A DNA stretch of 64,000 bases from assembly GCA_022402465.1 (NCBI GenBank), contig JAKRSH010000002.1, positions 1 to 64,000 on the forward strand, in the 5' to 3' direction. This DNA is from Leptospiraceae bacterium (GTDB taxonomy: Bacteria > Spirochaetota > Leptospiria > Leptospirales > Leptospiraceae). Each line of letters opens with the position of its first letter. Within the stretch, counting starts at the first letter, position 1. Below are positions 35,785 through 45,770 of this stretch, one piece after another. A model generated the notes under the pieces. The model ran no database searches. It was not told the DNA's origin and saw only the letters and a list, made by a program, of their open reading frames with translations. A program made the position numbers and the translations under genes.

Positions 35785-36548
35785 TAGAGATGAGGGCGGA
35801 TAAGTTTACCCCAAATGGAATAACCATTTTCATTGAAATGGATTTTGTCACCAATCTCTTTGCGAATCAATTCATCTTTGATGGTTGGTTTGTCGGGGTC
35901 TCTCATATCCTGCCAGGTTTCTATGTAAATTAAATTCTTATAACGACTTGGAAGAGTTGATAGAAAGGAGTTATAAACGGGAACTATTGCATTCAAGTTG
36001 GGAACATCAGTTGGTGGAACGGAGAGAAAGATTATCCTGGTCTTGGGTAGTTTCTTTCGTATTGTTTCAATAATTGAATGTACATTATTTTGGATTCGAG
36101 AAAGGCACTTCCCTTGGATTAGGTCATTGCCCCCAATTTCTATAATGATAGTAGAAGGTGAAAGACTAATAACATCTTTTTCAATTCTTAGAATTAGAGT
36201 TTCCGTCATATCTCCACCAATACCACGATTGATAACGCCTTTTGCTGGAAATTCTCGCTCTATGAGTTCTGGTGTAAAAAGATGTACTAAACTGTTACCT
36301 GTAATGACAATTTTTGCGGAGCCTAGCGCCTTGTTGTCCAACTGGTATTTTGCACTGATTAAAGCCCAATAGCCTATAAACTTATCAAATTTAGCTTCTT
36401 CCCTCCATCCTTCGTTATTAAAACACTCAAAGGATGAATTGAAGTAGTTGTTATGATCTTTCTGGAAATGTTTGGTAATTTGGCAATTTTGAAAAAATAA
36501 GAAAAGAGAAATAATATATAGATAGATTCTAATATTATTATTTCTCAT
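35784..36548 (-). CDS. SGNH/GDSL hydrolase, putative lipoprotein
   Basis: The protein begins with a signal ending in FFQNC, a spirochaete-like lipobox, so it may be lipid-anchored in the envelope. The SGNH blocks are visible: block I ITGNSLVHLF (Ser nucleophile in GNS), block II NRGIGGDMTE, block III IEIGGNDL and block V DKIHFNENGY (Asp and His). It resembles esterases of the TesA/platelet-activating-factor acetylhydrolase group. Substrate unknown. ATG 36548 gives a good signal peptide; an upstream ATG at 36563 is also possible. It overlaps the small gene upstream. Confidence 0.78.
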   Translation of the reverse strand: MRNNNIRIYLYIISLFLFFQNCQITKHFQKDHNNYFNSSFECFNNEGWREEAKFDKFIGYWALISAKYQLDNKALGSAKIVITGNSLVHLFTPELIEREFPAKGVINRGIGGDMTETLILRIEKDVISLSPSTIIIEIGGNDLIQGKCLSRIQNNVHSIIETIRKKLPKTRIIFLSVPPTDVPNLNAIVPVYNSFLSTLPSRYKNLIYIETWQDMRDPDKPTIKDELIRKEIGDKIHFNENGYSIWGKLIRPHL

Positions 36549-36720
36549 ATTCAGATGGTTCATTCATTTTGAATCGCTTTTGCCAATCTTTGATCTGAGC
36601 TTGAGCGTATTCTTCTGTATCACAAATCCGAAATTCAATCGGGTTGTTTGTGGTTGTCTCTATCAATTTAGCTTCGATGTAACCATTCTTCAGCTTCGTT
36701 GTTTCGATCTTATATTTCAT
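36538..36720 (-). CDS. Small 60-aa conserved-looking hypothetical protein
   Basis: The frame has a good ribosome site (AGAGGGAAT) ahead of its ATG at 36720 and a natural stop at 36538, overlapping the SGNH gene start. The product is soluble and charged (YKIETTKLKNGYIEAKLIET; KDWQKRFKMNEPSEYEK), with a single Cys. I recognise no family. Spacing and the ribosome site argue for a real gene. Confidence 0.55.
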   Translation of the reverse strand: MKYKIETTKLKNGYIEAKLIETTTNNPIEFRICDTEEYAQAQIKDWQKRFKMNEPSEYEK

Positions 36721-36747
36721 TGAAATTCCCTCTACAAAAACCAGGTT

Positions 36748-38127
36748 TTATGCACCCTTGATCCGATCAATCTCTTCTAAGGTCTCTTTCTCTTTATACT
36801 TAGAGAAAAGATAGATGGCTACAAGACAAAAGAATGCTGCAGCAGGACCGGTTGCTCTGATCCCTGTTGGATTAGACGTATCCCTACCCAAAAGCAATAA
36901 ACTGGAAAAAATTAAAATGCCCAAAGTCTGCCCCATTTTCTGCATTAAAGTTCTTCCTGCGTAAAATAAACCTTCTCTTTGAGAACCAGTCTTAAGCGCA
37001 TCTAACTCGGCAATATCTGCAAGTATGGCATTGGGTAAAATACCCAAAATCGCCATCGGAATTGCCGCAACTAAAACGACAATGTAACCTTGCGCTACTT
37101 TTGGTATCGGCAACCAATCCATTCCCATTACAGAGCAGAAACAAAATACACAAAAGAAAATAAAAAATCCACCTAGTACAAGCTTCTTCTTTCCATACTT
37201 ACGTGCCATAATGTTCACACCTGGATACAATAAAAAAGAAAATACACCAAGCACTATCATGAGTAAACCAACCAAGGATTCTTCTTTGCCAAGAAGGACT
37301 GTAATGTAATAAATGAGTCCTGTCTGTAAGACCATGGTCGAAAGGAAGTAAGCTAAATCGGAAAGAGCAAAAAATAAAAAGCTTTTATTCTTGAAAGTAA
37401 GAACCATAGCTTCTTTGAAAGGGACTGTAGAGGGCTCCGATTGACAGTATTTTTTTTCATCAACAGCAAACACTGGAAAATACATACAAATCATGGCAAG
37501 AAAACTTAGTCCTCCCAAGGTGTATTGTACCGCTTCTACTTTCGTAAGCCCTAAACTTTCATCAGCCATCAAAGAATTCCATATAACAGGCGCTTGTGCT
37601 GCAATTGCAATACCAAGAAAATATGTTACTGAAATGTAAGTAGATATATTTAGTCTTTCATTTGCAGTATGTCCAAGCTCAGGGATCAATGCAAAATAAG
37701 GAGTTACATAAGTAGTTAAGAAAAAATAAAATGCTACCATCATAACAACTAACCAAACTAAATTCTTGGAGCTTACAATACTATCTGGCGGAAAGAAAAT
37801 TAAAAAGCAAAAAAGAGCAGCCGGAAAAGCACCTGCAGCAAGCAAAGGAACTCTTCTTCCCCATCTTGTATCAAGCTGGTCGCTGTAATTAGCGACCAAA
37901 GGATCCGTAACTGCATCCCATAATCTTCCAAGAGAAGCAATAATGCCTATAGTATTCAAAATACCTAAAATGGCTACATCAGTAATTAATATGGGAAGCC
38001 CAGCATCCTTAGGTGGTAGGTAAAAATACACCAACCATGTTCCAATAATATTAATTAACAAAGACCAACCAAATTGGCCTATTGCGTAACTAATTGTTCT
38101 CCCTATGGGGAATGTAGGTTTAGACAT
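36748..38127 (-). CDS. MFS transporter of the GPH (MelB-like sugar:cation symporter) family
   Basis: The 459-aa, 12-helix protein carries the GPH signature in the first cytoplasmic loop: GRLWDAVTDPLVANYSDQ, and TRWGRRVPLLAAGAFP. The second half has NAILADIAELDALKTGSQREG and YAGRTLMQKMGQTLGI, which fit MelB relatives including lipid or lysophospholipid and sugar carriers. The sugar or cation substrate cannot be read from the sequence. It is 56 bases upstream of bioB in the minus direction but is separate in function. Confidence 0.8.
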   Translation of the reverse strand: MSKPTFPIGRTISYAIGQFGWSLLINIIGTWLVYFYLPPKDAGLPILITDVAILGILNTIGIIASLGRLWDAVTDPLVANYSDQLDTRWGRRVPLLAAGAFPAALFCFLIFFPPDSIVSSKNLVWLVVMMVAFYFFLTTYVTPYFALIPELGHTANERLNISTYISVTYFLGIAIAAQAPVIWNSLMADESLGLTKVEAVQYTLGGLSFLAMICMYFPVFAVDEKKYCQSEPSTVPFKEAMVLTFKNKSFLFFALSDLAYFLSTMVLQTGLIYYITVLLGKEESLVGLLMIVLGVFSFLLYPGVNIMARKYGKKKLVLGGFFIFFCVFCFCSVMGMDWLPIPKVAQGYIVVLVAAIPMAILGILPNAILADIAELDALKTGSQREGLFYAGRTLMQKMGQTLGILIFSSLLLLGRDTSNPTGIRATGPAAAFFCLVAIYLFSKYKEKETLEEIDRIKGA

Positions 38128-38183
38128 GCAATCACTTCCTAAATAACTTAATCTGTATTAGGGAAATGTCTTATTTGTTAAAA

Positions 38184-39257
38184 TTATGGCAATAGATTTT
38201 TTTGGAATTTGTATAAATCAGGAAAATTCTTAACATCATAAGGATGATTCTTATCTTCCTTTAGTGCAATGCTCCATTCTTCTGGTATCCCATCAGCAAA
38301 TTCAGGAACCATACCTGCATCTCGAATCATCTGAATGGTGTTCTGAATTTCGGAACCTTTCACATTGAGGTACCCAGATGCAAAAAGAGAATTGGCTATA
38401 TATAAACCCATAGATTCCATGCCTCTTAAATGCCCTTCTCTACCTGCTGCCATACGAATTTCAGCTGAAGGGTTGATAAGACGAAATACTGCTAAAATAC
38501 GCAAACACATATCAGGCGTTAAATGAGATGGATTAGCAATTGCATGACCCTTAATCGGAATAAAAAAATTCACTGGTATCGATGCTACTTCCAATCGTTT
38601 CAATTCCATAGCAACCGCTACAATATCATCCAGTGACTCGCCCATTCCGACTATAACTCCACTGCACAGGCCTATGCCTGCCGACTGGGCTGATTCTAAG
38701 GTGGACAATCTGTCACTGTAAGTATGTGTGGTGCAAATTTCTCCATAATGAGAAGAAGATGTATTTAAATTATGATTGTATCTATCCAAGCCTGCTTCTT
38801 TTAATATTTGCGCTTTTCCTTGATCCAAGATGCCAGCTGACAGACAAACTTTCATTTGGAGTTCATCTGTAATTCTGCGTATTGTTTTAGAAAGTTTTTG
38901 TATAGATTTGTCACCTGGACCAGTTCCCGAGGTAACCATACAAAAACGATAGGCACCATTTTCTTTGGCTTGCTTGGCATCTGCAAAAATTTCATCCTCT
39001 GACTTCAAAGGATATTCCTGGATTCCTGAGTCACCATTCTTTCTTTGGGCACAGTATCCACAGTCTTCTGGGCAATAGCCATTTTTAATATTATCAAGGA
39101 TATGAATTCGAACAGTATTTTGAAAATACGTAAAACGAGGTTTACTTGCTTGCTGGATTACATCAAGGAGAGGAAGGCTTCCATCTAATATAGAAAGAGC
39201 CGATTCGGTATCAATGAGACTTGGGATGGCTTGTGTTGCTGTTACCATGGCTTCCAT
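38184..39257 (-). CDS. bioB: Biotin synthase
   Basis: The 357-aa radical-SAM enzyme has the cluster motif [10 protein letters not shown], the SAM site [11 protein letters not shown], and the auxiliary [2Fe-2S] ligands, including the Arg of [11 protein letters not shown]. The Cys near [10 protein letters not shown] and the [11 protein letters not shown] stretch are conserved. It inserts sulfur into dethiobiotin. It is the third gene of a bioD-bioA-bioB operon, nine bases after bioA. MEAMVT opens the protein; an internal Met is also usable. Confidence 0.95.
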   Translation of the reverse strand: MEAMVTATQAIPSLIDTESALSILDGSLPLLDVIQQASKPRFTYFQNTVRIHILDNIKNGYCPEDCGYCAQRKNGDSGIQEYPLKSEDEIFADAKQAKENGAYRFCMVTSGTGPGDKSIQKLSKTIRRITDELQMKVCLSAGILDQGKAQILKEAGLDRYNHNLNTSSSHYGEICTTHTYSDRLSTLESAQSAGIGLCSGVIVGMGESLDDIVAVAMELKRLEVASIPVNFFIPIKGHAIANPSHLTPDMCLRILAVFRLINPSAEIRMAAGREGHLRGMESMGLYIANSLFASGYLNVKGSEIQNTIQMIRDAGMVPEFADGIPEEWSIALKEDKNHPYDVKNFPDLYKFQKNLLP

Positions 39258-39265
39258 GCTTTCGA

Positions 39266-40579
39266 TTATGGCAACTGAGTAAATTCTTTTTCCAAGATGT
39301 TTTCTAGAACTTCAAAGATAGTATCCAAGCTAGATTCTCTTATATTATAGGGTGGAGTTAGATAAACTGTATTTCCAAGTGGTCGAATTAAGACTCCTTG
39401 TTCCATTGCAAAATTTCGGATTTTTCTTCCTATAGGATTCAAGTATTCATCAGGCCCTATGTCTTGAACTACCTCCATAGCAAAGATAGCCCCTAGATGT
39501 CTAAGATTTTTGATTTTATGAGGAAACCTTTCTTCTAGAACTTTTTTCTTCCCAAAAAAGTAAGCTTCTATGCGGGAAATATTTTCTTTACCGGTCTCAT
39601 GCAAAATTTCTACGGATGCAATTCCAGCAGAACAAGCGAGAGCAGAACCTGCCATAGTGTGACCATGGTAGAAAGCGTGGTTTACATTTTCAGAATGAAA
39701 AGCTTCTACAATTTCTTTTCGAATTAATGTCAAAGCAAGTGGTAGACTTCCTCCTGTTAATCCTTTTGCAAGACAAATCATGTCGGGTTGGATCTTAGCT
39801 TTTTGGTAAGCATACCATTCACCTGTTCTTAGCATACCTGTGAACACTTCGTCCAGAATAAGAATGATATCTCTCTCTTGGGTAAGTTTTCTAAGCCTTT
39901 GGAGAAATTTTTCCTCATGGAAGACCATTCCATTTGCACCACTTACCAAAGGCTCTACCACCACACCTACTATGGTATCAGATTGTCCTTTCAAATCCTG
40001 CTCCATTTCATCCAAGCATTCCACCTTGCAATTGCTTGGTGATTTATCCCAAGGACAGTTCATACAATCAGGAGACTTGTATTCTTTGCTAGGAAAGTTT
40101 AAATCTCGGAAAATTCTCGTAAATACAGATTCTCCTCCTAGCGACATGGCACCTATAGAATCTCCATGGTAGGATTTAGTAAACCGAATCCATGTCTTTC
40201 TATTAATATCTTTAGAATGGTTTTTGTTTTTAAAAAATTGTACGGCAAGTTTTACTGCAATTTCTATCGCATTAGATCCATTATCCGAGAAGAATACTGC
40301 CTCAAATTCATTGTTTGTTGTTTTAAGGATTTCTTCTGCTAAAATTTCACCAGGGTCATGAGTAAAGCCAGCAAAAATTACATGGTCTAAGGATTCTGTC
40401 TGCTTACGTATTGCTTCCATTATTCTAGGGTTTCTATGCCCATGTATGCAAGTCCACCAAGAAGAAATTGCATCAATAATCTTATGACCTTTGTGTGTAT
40501 AAAGAAACTCATCTTGGGCTGATTGGATAGAGATTTCTTTTTCATTCCCACCAAGTATTGACATAGGATGCCAAATCAA
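39266..40579 (-). CDS. bioA: Adenosylmethionine-8-amino-7-oxononanoate aminotransferase
   Basis: The 437-aa class III aminotransferase starts [15 protein letters not shown] and contains [58 protein letters not shown] and the PLP lysine in [12 protein letters not shown]. It converts KAPA to DAPA in biotin synthesis, using SAM as amino donor. A cysteine-rich insert ([17 protein letters not shown]) near residue 175-195 is unusual and may bind metal. The start overlaps the bioD stop by four bases (ATGA). Confidence 0.93.
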   Translation of the reverse strand: MIWHPMSILGGNEKEISIQSAQDEFLYTHKGHKIIDAISSWWTCIHGHRNPRIMEAIRKQTESLDHVIFAGFTHDPGEILAEEILKTTNNEFEAVFFSDNGSNAIEIAVKLAVQFFKNKNHSKDINRKTWIRFTKSYHGDSIGAMSLGGESVFTRIFRDLNFPSKEYKSPDCMNCPWDKSPSNCKVECLDEMEQDLKGQSDTIVGVVVEPLVSGANGMVFHEEKFLQRLRKLTQERDIILILDEVFTGMLRTGEWYAYQKAKIQPDMICLAKGLTGGSLPLALTLIRKEIVEAFHSENVNHAFYHGHTMAGSALACSAGIASVEILHETGKENISRIEAYFFGKKKVLEERFPHKIKNLRHLGAIFAMEVVQDIGPDEYLNPIGRKIRNFAMEQGVLIRPLGNTVYLTPPYNIRESSLDTIFEVLENILEKEFTQLP

Positions 40580-41250
40580 TGAAATATGCCTTTGAGTTTC
40601 AAGCTTGGATCAAAATTTTTTTGAATTTCTTTTTGGAGTTCTGATGCTTGCAAATTTTTTCCTAAGAAATATCTACCAAAGGATAGAGTCTTCCCCCATT
40701 TCATTATTGCCTCTTCTGAACTTTGCCAGGTGTCTACATTTTCCCCGTAGCCAAGAAATCCCAAAACAGGAATTTTTCTAAGATGTAGGGCTTCTAGAGT
40801 AAGTAAGGAATGATTGATAGTACCTAACAGAGTTGATACGATAAGTAAAACCGGAACTTTCAGTTCTTGGATCCAGTCCAAAAAAATAGTATCCTGATTC
40901 AAAGGAACCATGATACCACCTGCTGCCTCTATAATGATTGGATTATTTCCCACTAGGGTTTGGTTTCTCTCCCAAAGAAGATTCAAATACTCTATGGAAA
41001 TTTGCGAATTTTCTAAGGATGCTGAATAATGGGGCGAAGATGGATGGCTATAAGAGTAAGCGGCTGGAAGGATACGTCTAGAATTCCCTAAAGCTTTCTC
41101 AACAAAATAGGTATCAGTAGTTTCTAGAGGTCCAGTTTGAACAGGTTTCCAATAGAATAAATTGCATTCCTGCCCATACTTGACCATAAAGGCAGTGGAT
41201 GTCATAGTTTTTCCTACATCAGTTCCGGTTGCTATGATAAAAATTGACAC
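40576..41250 (-). CDS. bioD: Dethiobiotin synthetase
   Basis: The 224-aa P-loop enzyme has FIIATGTDVGKTMTS (Walker A), KPVQTG and EAAGGIMVPLNQ (metal and substrate loops), and VPVLLIVSTLLGTINHSL. It makes dethiobiotin from DAPA, CO2 and ATP. It is the first gene of the bio operon. The divergent start of the cNMP-binding gene is only 33 bases away, so both promoters must be in a short, shared region. Confidence 0.92.
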   Translation of the reverse strand: MSIFIIATGTDVGKTMTSTAFMVKYGQECNLFYWKPVQTGPLETTDTYFVEKALGNSRRILPAAYSYSHPSSPHYSASLENSQISIEYLNLLWERNQTLVGNNPIIIEAAGGIMVPLNQDTIFLDWIQELKVPVLLIVSTLLGTINHSLLTLEALHLRKIPVLGFLGYGENVDTWQSSEEAIMKWGKTLSFGRYFLGKNLQASELQKEIQKNFDPSLKLKGIFH

Positions 41251-41283
41251 AATACTCCAAATAAGAAAACTGTGAAGTAATCT

Positions 41284-41808
41284 ATGGAACTACCATTCTG
41301 GAAAGCCATTTTCCGAAAAGAAACTAACCCCGTTAAAGAAATATTTTTATTCCTTAAAAAGACTGCTCTCTTTGAGGGCTTACCCAATAAACATATTCGA
41401 GAAGTAGCAAGACTGGTTCACAAACGTACCTACCATCCTGGAGAAATTATTTTTCGTCAAGGCCAAAAAGGTGCGGGACTCTTTTTGATTCTGAAAGGAA
41501 ATGTGGAAATCAATTCAACCAAGGAGGGAGTCACTCTGAAGCTTGCCTATCTTGATGAAGGTTCTTTTTTTGGTGAACTTAGTCTTTTTTCGGAAGAACC
41601 CAGAACTGCGACAGCAACTAGCAAAGAAGAATCTATCCTGCTCGGTTTCTTTCAACCTGAATTAGAAACTCTGATTCAAACCAAGCCAAGAACTGGCAAT
41701 GCTATCTTACTTGCCTTTACAAAAGTCATCACCAAACGCTTGATAGGAACTAACCAATTGCTTGAGTCTGCCTATTTTCGAGGCAGAAAGAAAAAGGAAG
41801 AAATATGA
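41284..41808 (+). CDS. Stand-alone cyclic-nucleotide-binding (cNMP) domain protein
   Basis: The 174-aa protein is a CAP-type beta-roll without a DNA-binding domain: FRQGQKGAGLFLILKGNVEI and the phosphate-binding cassette SFFGELSLFSEEPRTATAT with the Glu and Arg of cAMP-binding proteins. The ligand is likely a cyclic nucleotide, plausibly cAMP from the cyclase at 5563, though that is inferred. It is translationally coupled (ATGA) to an AI-2E family membrane protein, so it may regulate that protein. No clear ribosome site is seen. Confidence 0.8.
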   Translation: MELPFWKAIFRKETNPVKEIFLFLKKTALFEGLPNKHIREVARLVHKRTYHPGEIIFRQGQKGAGLFLILKGNVEINSTKEGVTLKLAYLDEGSFFGELSLFSEEPRTATATSKEESILLGFFQPELETLIQTKPRTGNAILLAFTKVITKRLIGTNQLLESAYFRGRKKKEEI

Positions 41809-42869
41809 GTCCAAGAGGGCAGATCTATGGAAAGACTGAAATCTTTCTTCAGATTTTCTTCTACATTATAGTATTTACTATAGTTTTAGTTCTTTTGATA
41901 GGAATCAAAATTCTAGGAATACCTATCCTCCTAGCAATCATCACCTACTACGCATTACATAAATTAGTGGATAGTTTAGAATCTTATGGTATGAATAGAA
42001 GCCTAGCCATATTGCTCTTATTTTCTATTTTTGGAGGATTTTTATATACTATAGTTTATTATTACCTACCTTCTACTCTGTCTAAACTATCTCCCTTCTT
42101 AACCTATTGGTCAAAACAATTTGAAGAACCAGACAACAATCAATTTGCAGAACAAATAGACTGGTTACTTAGAGTTGATTCTGAGTTTATTCATAAAACA
42201 TTCCCACCAGGAGAAGTCGCAAAGTCTATCATTAATTATGCGAATGTAACTGTTGATTCCGTAATAGATTCTATACCAAACATAATCACTTATCTATTAA
42301 TTACACCTTTGATATCTTTTTTTCTTCTCTTAGATGCGAATGGAATTTATAAATCTTTTGTCAGTATAGTACCGAATCGTTATTTTGAAATGACTCTCAT
42401 GATCACTCACAAAATCAATGAACAAATAACAGGCTACTTAAAAGGTTTAATTATCCAATCAGCCATCATTGCATTTGTTGGAACTTTGGGATTTTATCTT
42501 ATTGATTTAAAGTTTTTTGTTGTGTTTGGAATATTCTTAGGCTTTGCAAATATGATACCTTATTTAGGTCCTATAGTAGGAATGGTGCCCCCTGCTATAT
42601 TTGCCCTTGTAACAGGTGGAAGCATAGAATCAGCTTATCCTGTTGCAGCAGTTGTTCTAACTTGTCAATTAATTGATAATATCTTAATTCAACCAACTGT
42701 TATTGCAAAATCTGCATCACTTCATCCCATCTTAGTACTCATAGGAATAACAGTAGGTGGCAATCTTATGGGTATTTGGGGAATGCTTCTTGCTATACCC
42801 ATTCTTTCGGTTCTAAAAGTTACACTCGGTGTAATGTATAGAAGTCTCAGGGAATATGGTGTTTTGTAG
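41805..42869 (+). CDS. AI-2E family (PerM/TqsA-like) membrane transporter
   Basis: The 354-aa protein has seven or eight helices and family signatures: LLITPLISFFLLLD, the Gly- and Pro-rich GFANMIPYLGPIVGMVPPAI, and NILIQPTVIAKSASLHPILV followed by GGNLMGIWGMLLAIPILSVL. Members include exporters of autoinducer-2 and Na+/H+ antiporters; substrate is open here. The stop of the cNMP gene overlaps its start. Confidence 0.85.
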   Translation: MSPRGQIYGKTEIFLQIFFYIIVFTIVLVLLIGIKILGIPILLAIITYYALHKLVDSLESYGMNRSLAILLLFSIFGGFLYTIVYYYLPSTLSKLSPFLTYWSKQFEEPDNNQFAEQIDWLLRVDSEFIHKTFPPGEVAKSIINYANVTVDSVIDSIPNIITYLLITPLISFFLLLDANGIYKSFVSIVPNRYFEMTLMITHKINEQITGYLKGLIIQSAIIAFVGTLGFYLIDLKFFVVFGIFLGFANMIPYLGPIVGMVPPAIFALVTGGSIESAYPVAAVVLTCQLIDNILIQPTVIAKSASLHPILVLIGITVGGNLMGIWGMLLAIPILSVLKVTLGVMYRSLREYGVL

Positions 42870-42977
42870 AAAGCTGATTTATTTGAATTCCCTTTGAAAA
42901 TAGAGTAAACTTCTTTCTGATTTGAATGCAGCATAGAAATTGGAAGAAATTAAGCCAAGTCTCATTAGGAATAAACC

Positions 42978-43484
42978 ATGCTCTACGAAATCACCATTCT
43001 CCAATTTACAAAAATGCTCAAGAATCTTATTGTTCTCTTGGAAAAAGCTGCCACTTTTGCTGAAACCAAAAAATTCGATATAGAAGTTCTTTTGAATTCC
43101 AGACTATCACCTGACCAATTCCATCTAATTAAACAAGTCCAGATTGCCTGCGACACTGCAAAATTAGGAGCATCCCGTCTCACTGGCAAGCAAGCACCCA
43201 CGCACGAAGACCAAGAAAAAACACTCATAGAACTACAAAACAGAATTCATTCGGTTCTGGATTATCTAAGCACTTTTTCAGAAGAGGATTTTAAGGATTC
43301 CTTCGAACGTAAAATTTCTCAACCTCGCTGGGAAGGAAAATATCTCACTGGAAAAGAATTTGCAATCCAACATGCAATTCCAAATTTTTACTTTCACATT
43401 ACAACAGCCTATTCTATCCTTCGCCACAATGGAGTAGATATTGGAAAGAAAAACTATTTGGGTGACATGCCATTTAAAAGTTAA
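42978..43484 (+). CDS. DUF1993 domain protein
   Basis: The 168-aa protein matches DUF1993, a four-helix DinB-like fold. Conserved stretches are LLNSRLSPDQFHLIKQVQIA, CDTAKLGASRLTG near the middle, and FYFHITTAYSILRHNGVDIGKKNYLG at the end. DinB-like proteins often bind a metal with three His, but only some are visible here. The role is unknown. Free-standing gene. Confidence 0.8.
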   Translation: MLYEITILQFTKMLKNLIVLLEKAATFAETKKFDIEVLLNSRLSPDQFHLIKQVQIACDTAKLGASRLTGKQAPTHEDQEKTLIELQNRIHSVLDYLSTFSEEDFKDSFERKISQPRWEGKYLTGKEFAIQHAIPNFYFHITTAYSILRHNGVDIGKKNYLGDMPFKS

Positions 43485-43500
43485 ATACTACTCGCTAAGA

Positions 43501-43534
43501 TATCTATTATTATTCCAAATAGATAAGAATTTTT
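43501..43534 (+). terminator. Possible weak AT-rich terminator after the DUF1993 gene
   Basis: TATCTATT (43501-43508) and AATAGATA (43518-43525) form an 8-bp A/T-rich stem with a nine-base loop, then AGAATTTTTG. The stem is weak, so the call is tentative. Confidence 0.35.
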
Positions 43535-43639
43535 GAATCATAGTATATTTGAAGATGATAATGGTCATAGGGAAATTATTTTTAAAATGTTTTTTGACAC
43601 AATTGATGATGCAAGGAAACAAAAGTTTATACATTAAAA

Positions 43640-44011
43640 ATGAAATCTATATTTACTAACGTGGATGAGTATATCGCTAGTTTTCCTATTGAAAAACAGG
43701 AAATCTTAGAAAAGATACGTGCAATCATTAAAAAAATAATTCCGAATGCAGAAGAAACCATTAGTTATGCGATACCTACTTTCAAATTGAATGGAAAGAA
43801 TTTAGTTCATTTTGCTGCATATAAAAATCATATTGGTTTTTATGCAACTCCGAGCGGACAGTCAGAATTTAAGGAAGAACTTTCCAAATACAAACAAGGA
43901 AAAGGCTCTGTTCAATTTACATTCGACAAAGCAATCCCGTATGATTTAATCAAAAAAATTGTAAAGTTTAAAGCTAAAGAAGCCTCAAAAGGTAAAAATG
44001 TTCGACTATGA
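43640..44011 (+). CDS. DUF1801 (YdhG/iron-chaperone-like) protein
   Basis: The 123-aa protein has the DUF1801 pattern: VDEYIASFPIEKQEILEKIR, ETISYAIPTFKLNGKNLVHF, and KNHIGFYATPSG, ending in a helix. The fold resembles bacterial frataxin-associated FrdA/YdhG proteins. Function in this organism is not known. No operon partner is evident. Confidence 0.85.
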   Translation: MKSIFTNVDEYIASFPIEKQEILEKIRAIIKKIIPNAEETISYAIPTFKLNGKNLVHFAAYKNHIGFYATPSGQSEFKEELSKYKQGKGSVQFTFDKAIPYDLIKKIVKFKAKEASKGKNVRL

Positions 44012-44087
44012 GGCGGAGTACATACAATTTGACAATAATCAAGTGTTAGGTGTATAAAGATAATTATCTAAAATACAATAAAACCTT

Positions 44088-44396
44088 ATGAAATATTCAT
44101 TACTGAAACAAGAAGAAATCAACCAAAAATATGAAAGTATCCTAACCTTTTGGTCCTTAGAAAAGAACAAATTGATTTGCAATTGCAAATTTCCTAATTT
44201 CTCAATAGCCTTTTCCTTTCTAACCGAAGTTGCTATACTTGCAGAAAAAATGAACCACCATCCAAGGATAACAAATACCTATGGAAATGTTGGGCTCGAA
44301 ATTTGGACGCACGATGTCAATGGTCTTACTAAACTTGATTTCGAATTTGCAGAAGCTGTAAATAAGCTATTGGATATGCGAAGGAATCTCTTTTAA
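44088..44396 (+). CDS. phhB: 4a-hydroxytetrahydrobiopterin dehydratase (pterin-4a-carbinolamine dehydratase)
   Basis: The 102-aa protein has the PCD signature AEKMNHHPRI, then VGLEIWTHDVNGLTKLD, with the paired His active-site residues and the THDVxGLTxxD segment. It recycles oxidised pterin cofactors, often with a phenylalanine or other aromatic hydroxylase. The gene overlaps radA tail to tail by 30 bases. No hydroxylase gene lies in the window. Confidence 0.88.
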   Translation: MKYSLLKQEEINQKYESILTFWSLEKNKLICNCKFPNFSIAFSFLTEVAILAEKMNHHPRITNTYGNVGLEIWTHDVNGLTKLDFEFAEAVNKLLDMRRNLF

Positions 44397-45743
44397 ATGT
44401 TTGATTCCAACTAACTCAAAACCATGCGAGTTTTCCTTCCATTCATTCTTTCCTGAAATAGGAAGTATTACCTTATCCACACCCAAGGCTTCCAATTCTT
44501 TCAACCTAAGTCCTAATTGCCCAACATTTCTTACCTCTCCGGAAAGACCAACTTCACCTAAGAAGGCTGACTTTGAGGGTACAGAAAGCCCCATAGAACT
44601 TGAATAAATCGCAGCACAAATAGCAAGATCCAAAGAAGGTTCATCCACATTGAGCCCACCTGCAAGATTGGCAAAGACATCAGAGCCAGAAAGAGGTAGT
44701 CCTAGGTATTTTTCTAAGACTGCACAGAGTAAAATCAACCTTTTGTTATCTAATCCTTCTGACATGCGCCTAGCTTGTGCTAAACTTGATTTTGCAACTA
44801 ATGCTTGTACTTCTACACTTAAGGCTCTAGTACCTTCCAGAACGGCTGAGAGGACTGATCCTTCCGTGTTTTCTCCATCTCGAAAAATAAAAAGATCATT
44901 TCTATCTTTTACTTCTTCCAAACCATTGTTTTTCATTTCGAAAACTGCTATATCTCCTACAGCCCCAAATCGATTCTTTACAGATCGTATGATACGATAG
45001 TAATTCAATTTATCTCCTTCGAAATATAAAACAGTATCTACCAAGTGTTCAAGAACCTTAGGACCTGCAATCTGACCTTCTTTGGTAATGTGACCAATCA
45101 AAATCACAGGAATGGATAAGCGCTTGGCTGCTTCCATAAAGCTTTGGGTACTTTCTCTAAGCTGTGTTACAGTTCCTGCTTGGTTAACCAGAGATTCTTT
45201 CTGGACGGTTTGTATGGAATCTATGAATACTAATTTAGGTTCTAAGTGTTCCATCATTTGCACAATGTTTTCAACATAAGACTCTGAGGATAGAAGTATG
45301 GAGTCCGTGTCTATTCCCATCCTCTTTGCTCTAAGTCCTATCTGACCAGATGACTCTTCGCCCGAAACATAGATAATTTTCGAAGTGGAAGCAAGGTTTT
45401 TTGCAACTTCTAAGATTAGAGTTGATTTCCCAACTCCAGGTTCCCCACCAATTAAAATTATACTTCCTGGAACTATACCTCCACCCAATACTAAATCAAG
45501 TTCAGAAAATCCAGTGGAAGTTCTCTTGAATTTTTCAGCTGAAACCTGGTTGATAGGGATGGGCATTTCATATCTAGCAGGGCTTAGTATGTTTTGTTTC
45601 TTCTCTGAAAATTTTGCACCTGATCCTGTTTCCTCTTCAATGGTATTCCAAGATTCACAAGAAGGACATTTGCCAGACCAACGAGGAAAGCTTTCCCCAC
45701 AAGAAGTGCATATAAAAATTTTACTGGGACTTTTCTTTTTCAT
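44367..45743 (-). CDS. radA: DNA repair protein RadA/Sms
   Basis: The 458-aa protein begins with a zinc finger (FICTSCGESFPRWSGKCPSC), then a RecA-like core with Walker A GGEPGVGKSTL and the RadA-specific KNRFGAVGDI. The C terminus is Lon-protease-like (VEVQALVAKSS, LGEVGLSGEVRNV). It aids homologous recombination and branch migration. Length is normal. It is independent of its neighbours, with a 30-base tail-to-tail overlap with phhB. Confidence 0.94.
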   Translation of the reverse strand: MKKKSPSKIFICTSCGESFPRWSGKCPSCESWNTIEEETGSGAKFSEKKQNILSPARYEMPIPINQVSAEKFKRTSTGFSELDLVLGGGIVPGSIILIGGEPGVGKSTLILEVAKNLASTSKIIYVSGEESSGQIGLRAKRMGIDTDSILLSSESYVENIVQMMEHLEPKLVFIDSIQTVQKESLVNQAGTVTQLRESTQSFMEAAKRLSIPVILIGHITKEGQIAGPKVLEHLVDTVLYFEGDKLNYYRIIRSVKNRFGAVGDIAVFEMKNNGLEEVKDRNDLFIFRDGENTEGSVLSAVLEGTRALSVEVQALVAKSSLAQARRMSEGLDNKRLILLCAVLEKYLGLPLSGSDVFANLAGGLNVDEPSLDLAICAAIYSSSMGLSVPSKSAFLGEVGLSGEVRNVGQLGLRLKELEALGVDKVILPISGKNEWKENSHGFELVGIKHLKEIPSHIQ

Positions 45744-45770
45744 TATTAAATGATTTCTGATAAATAGAAA

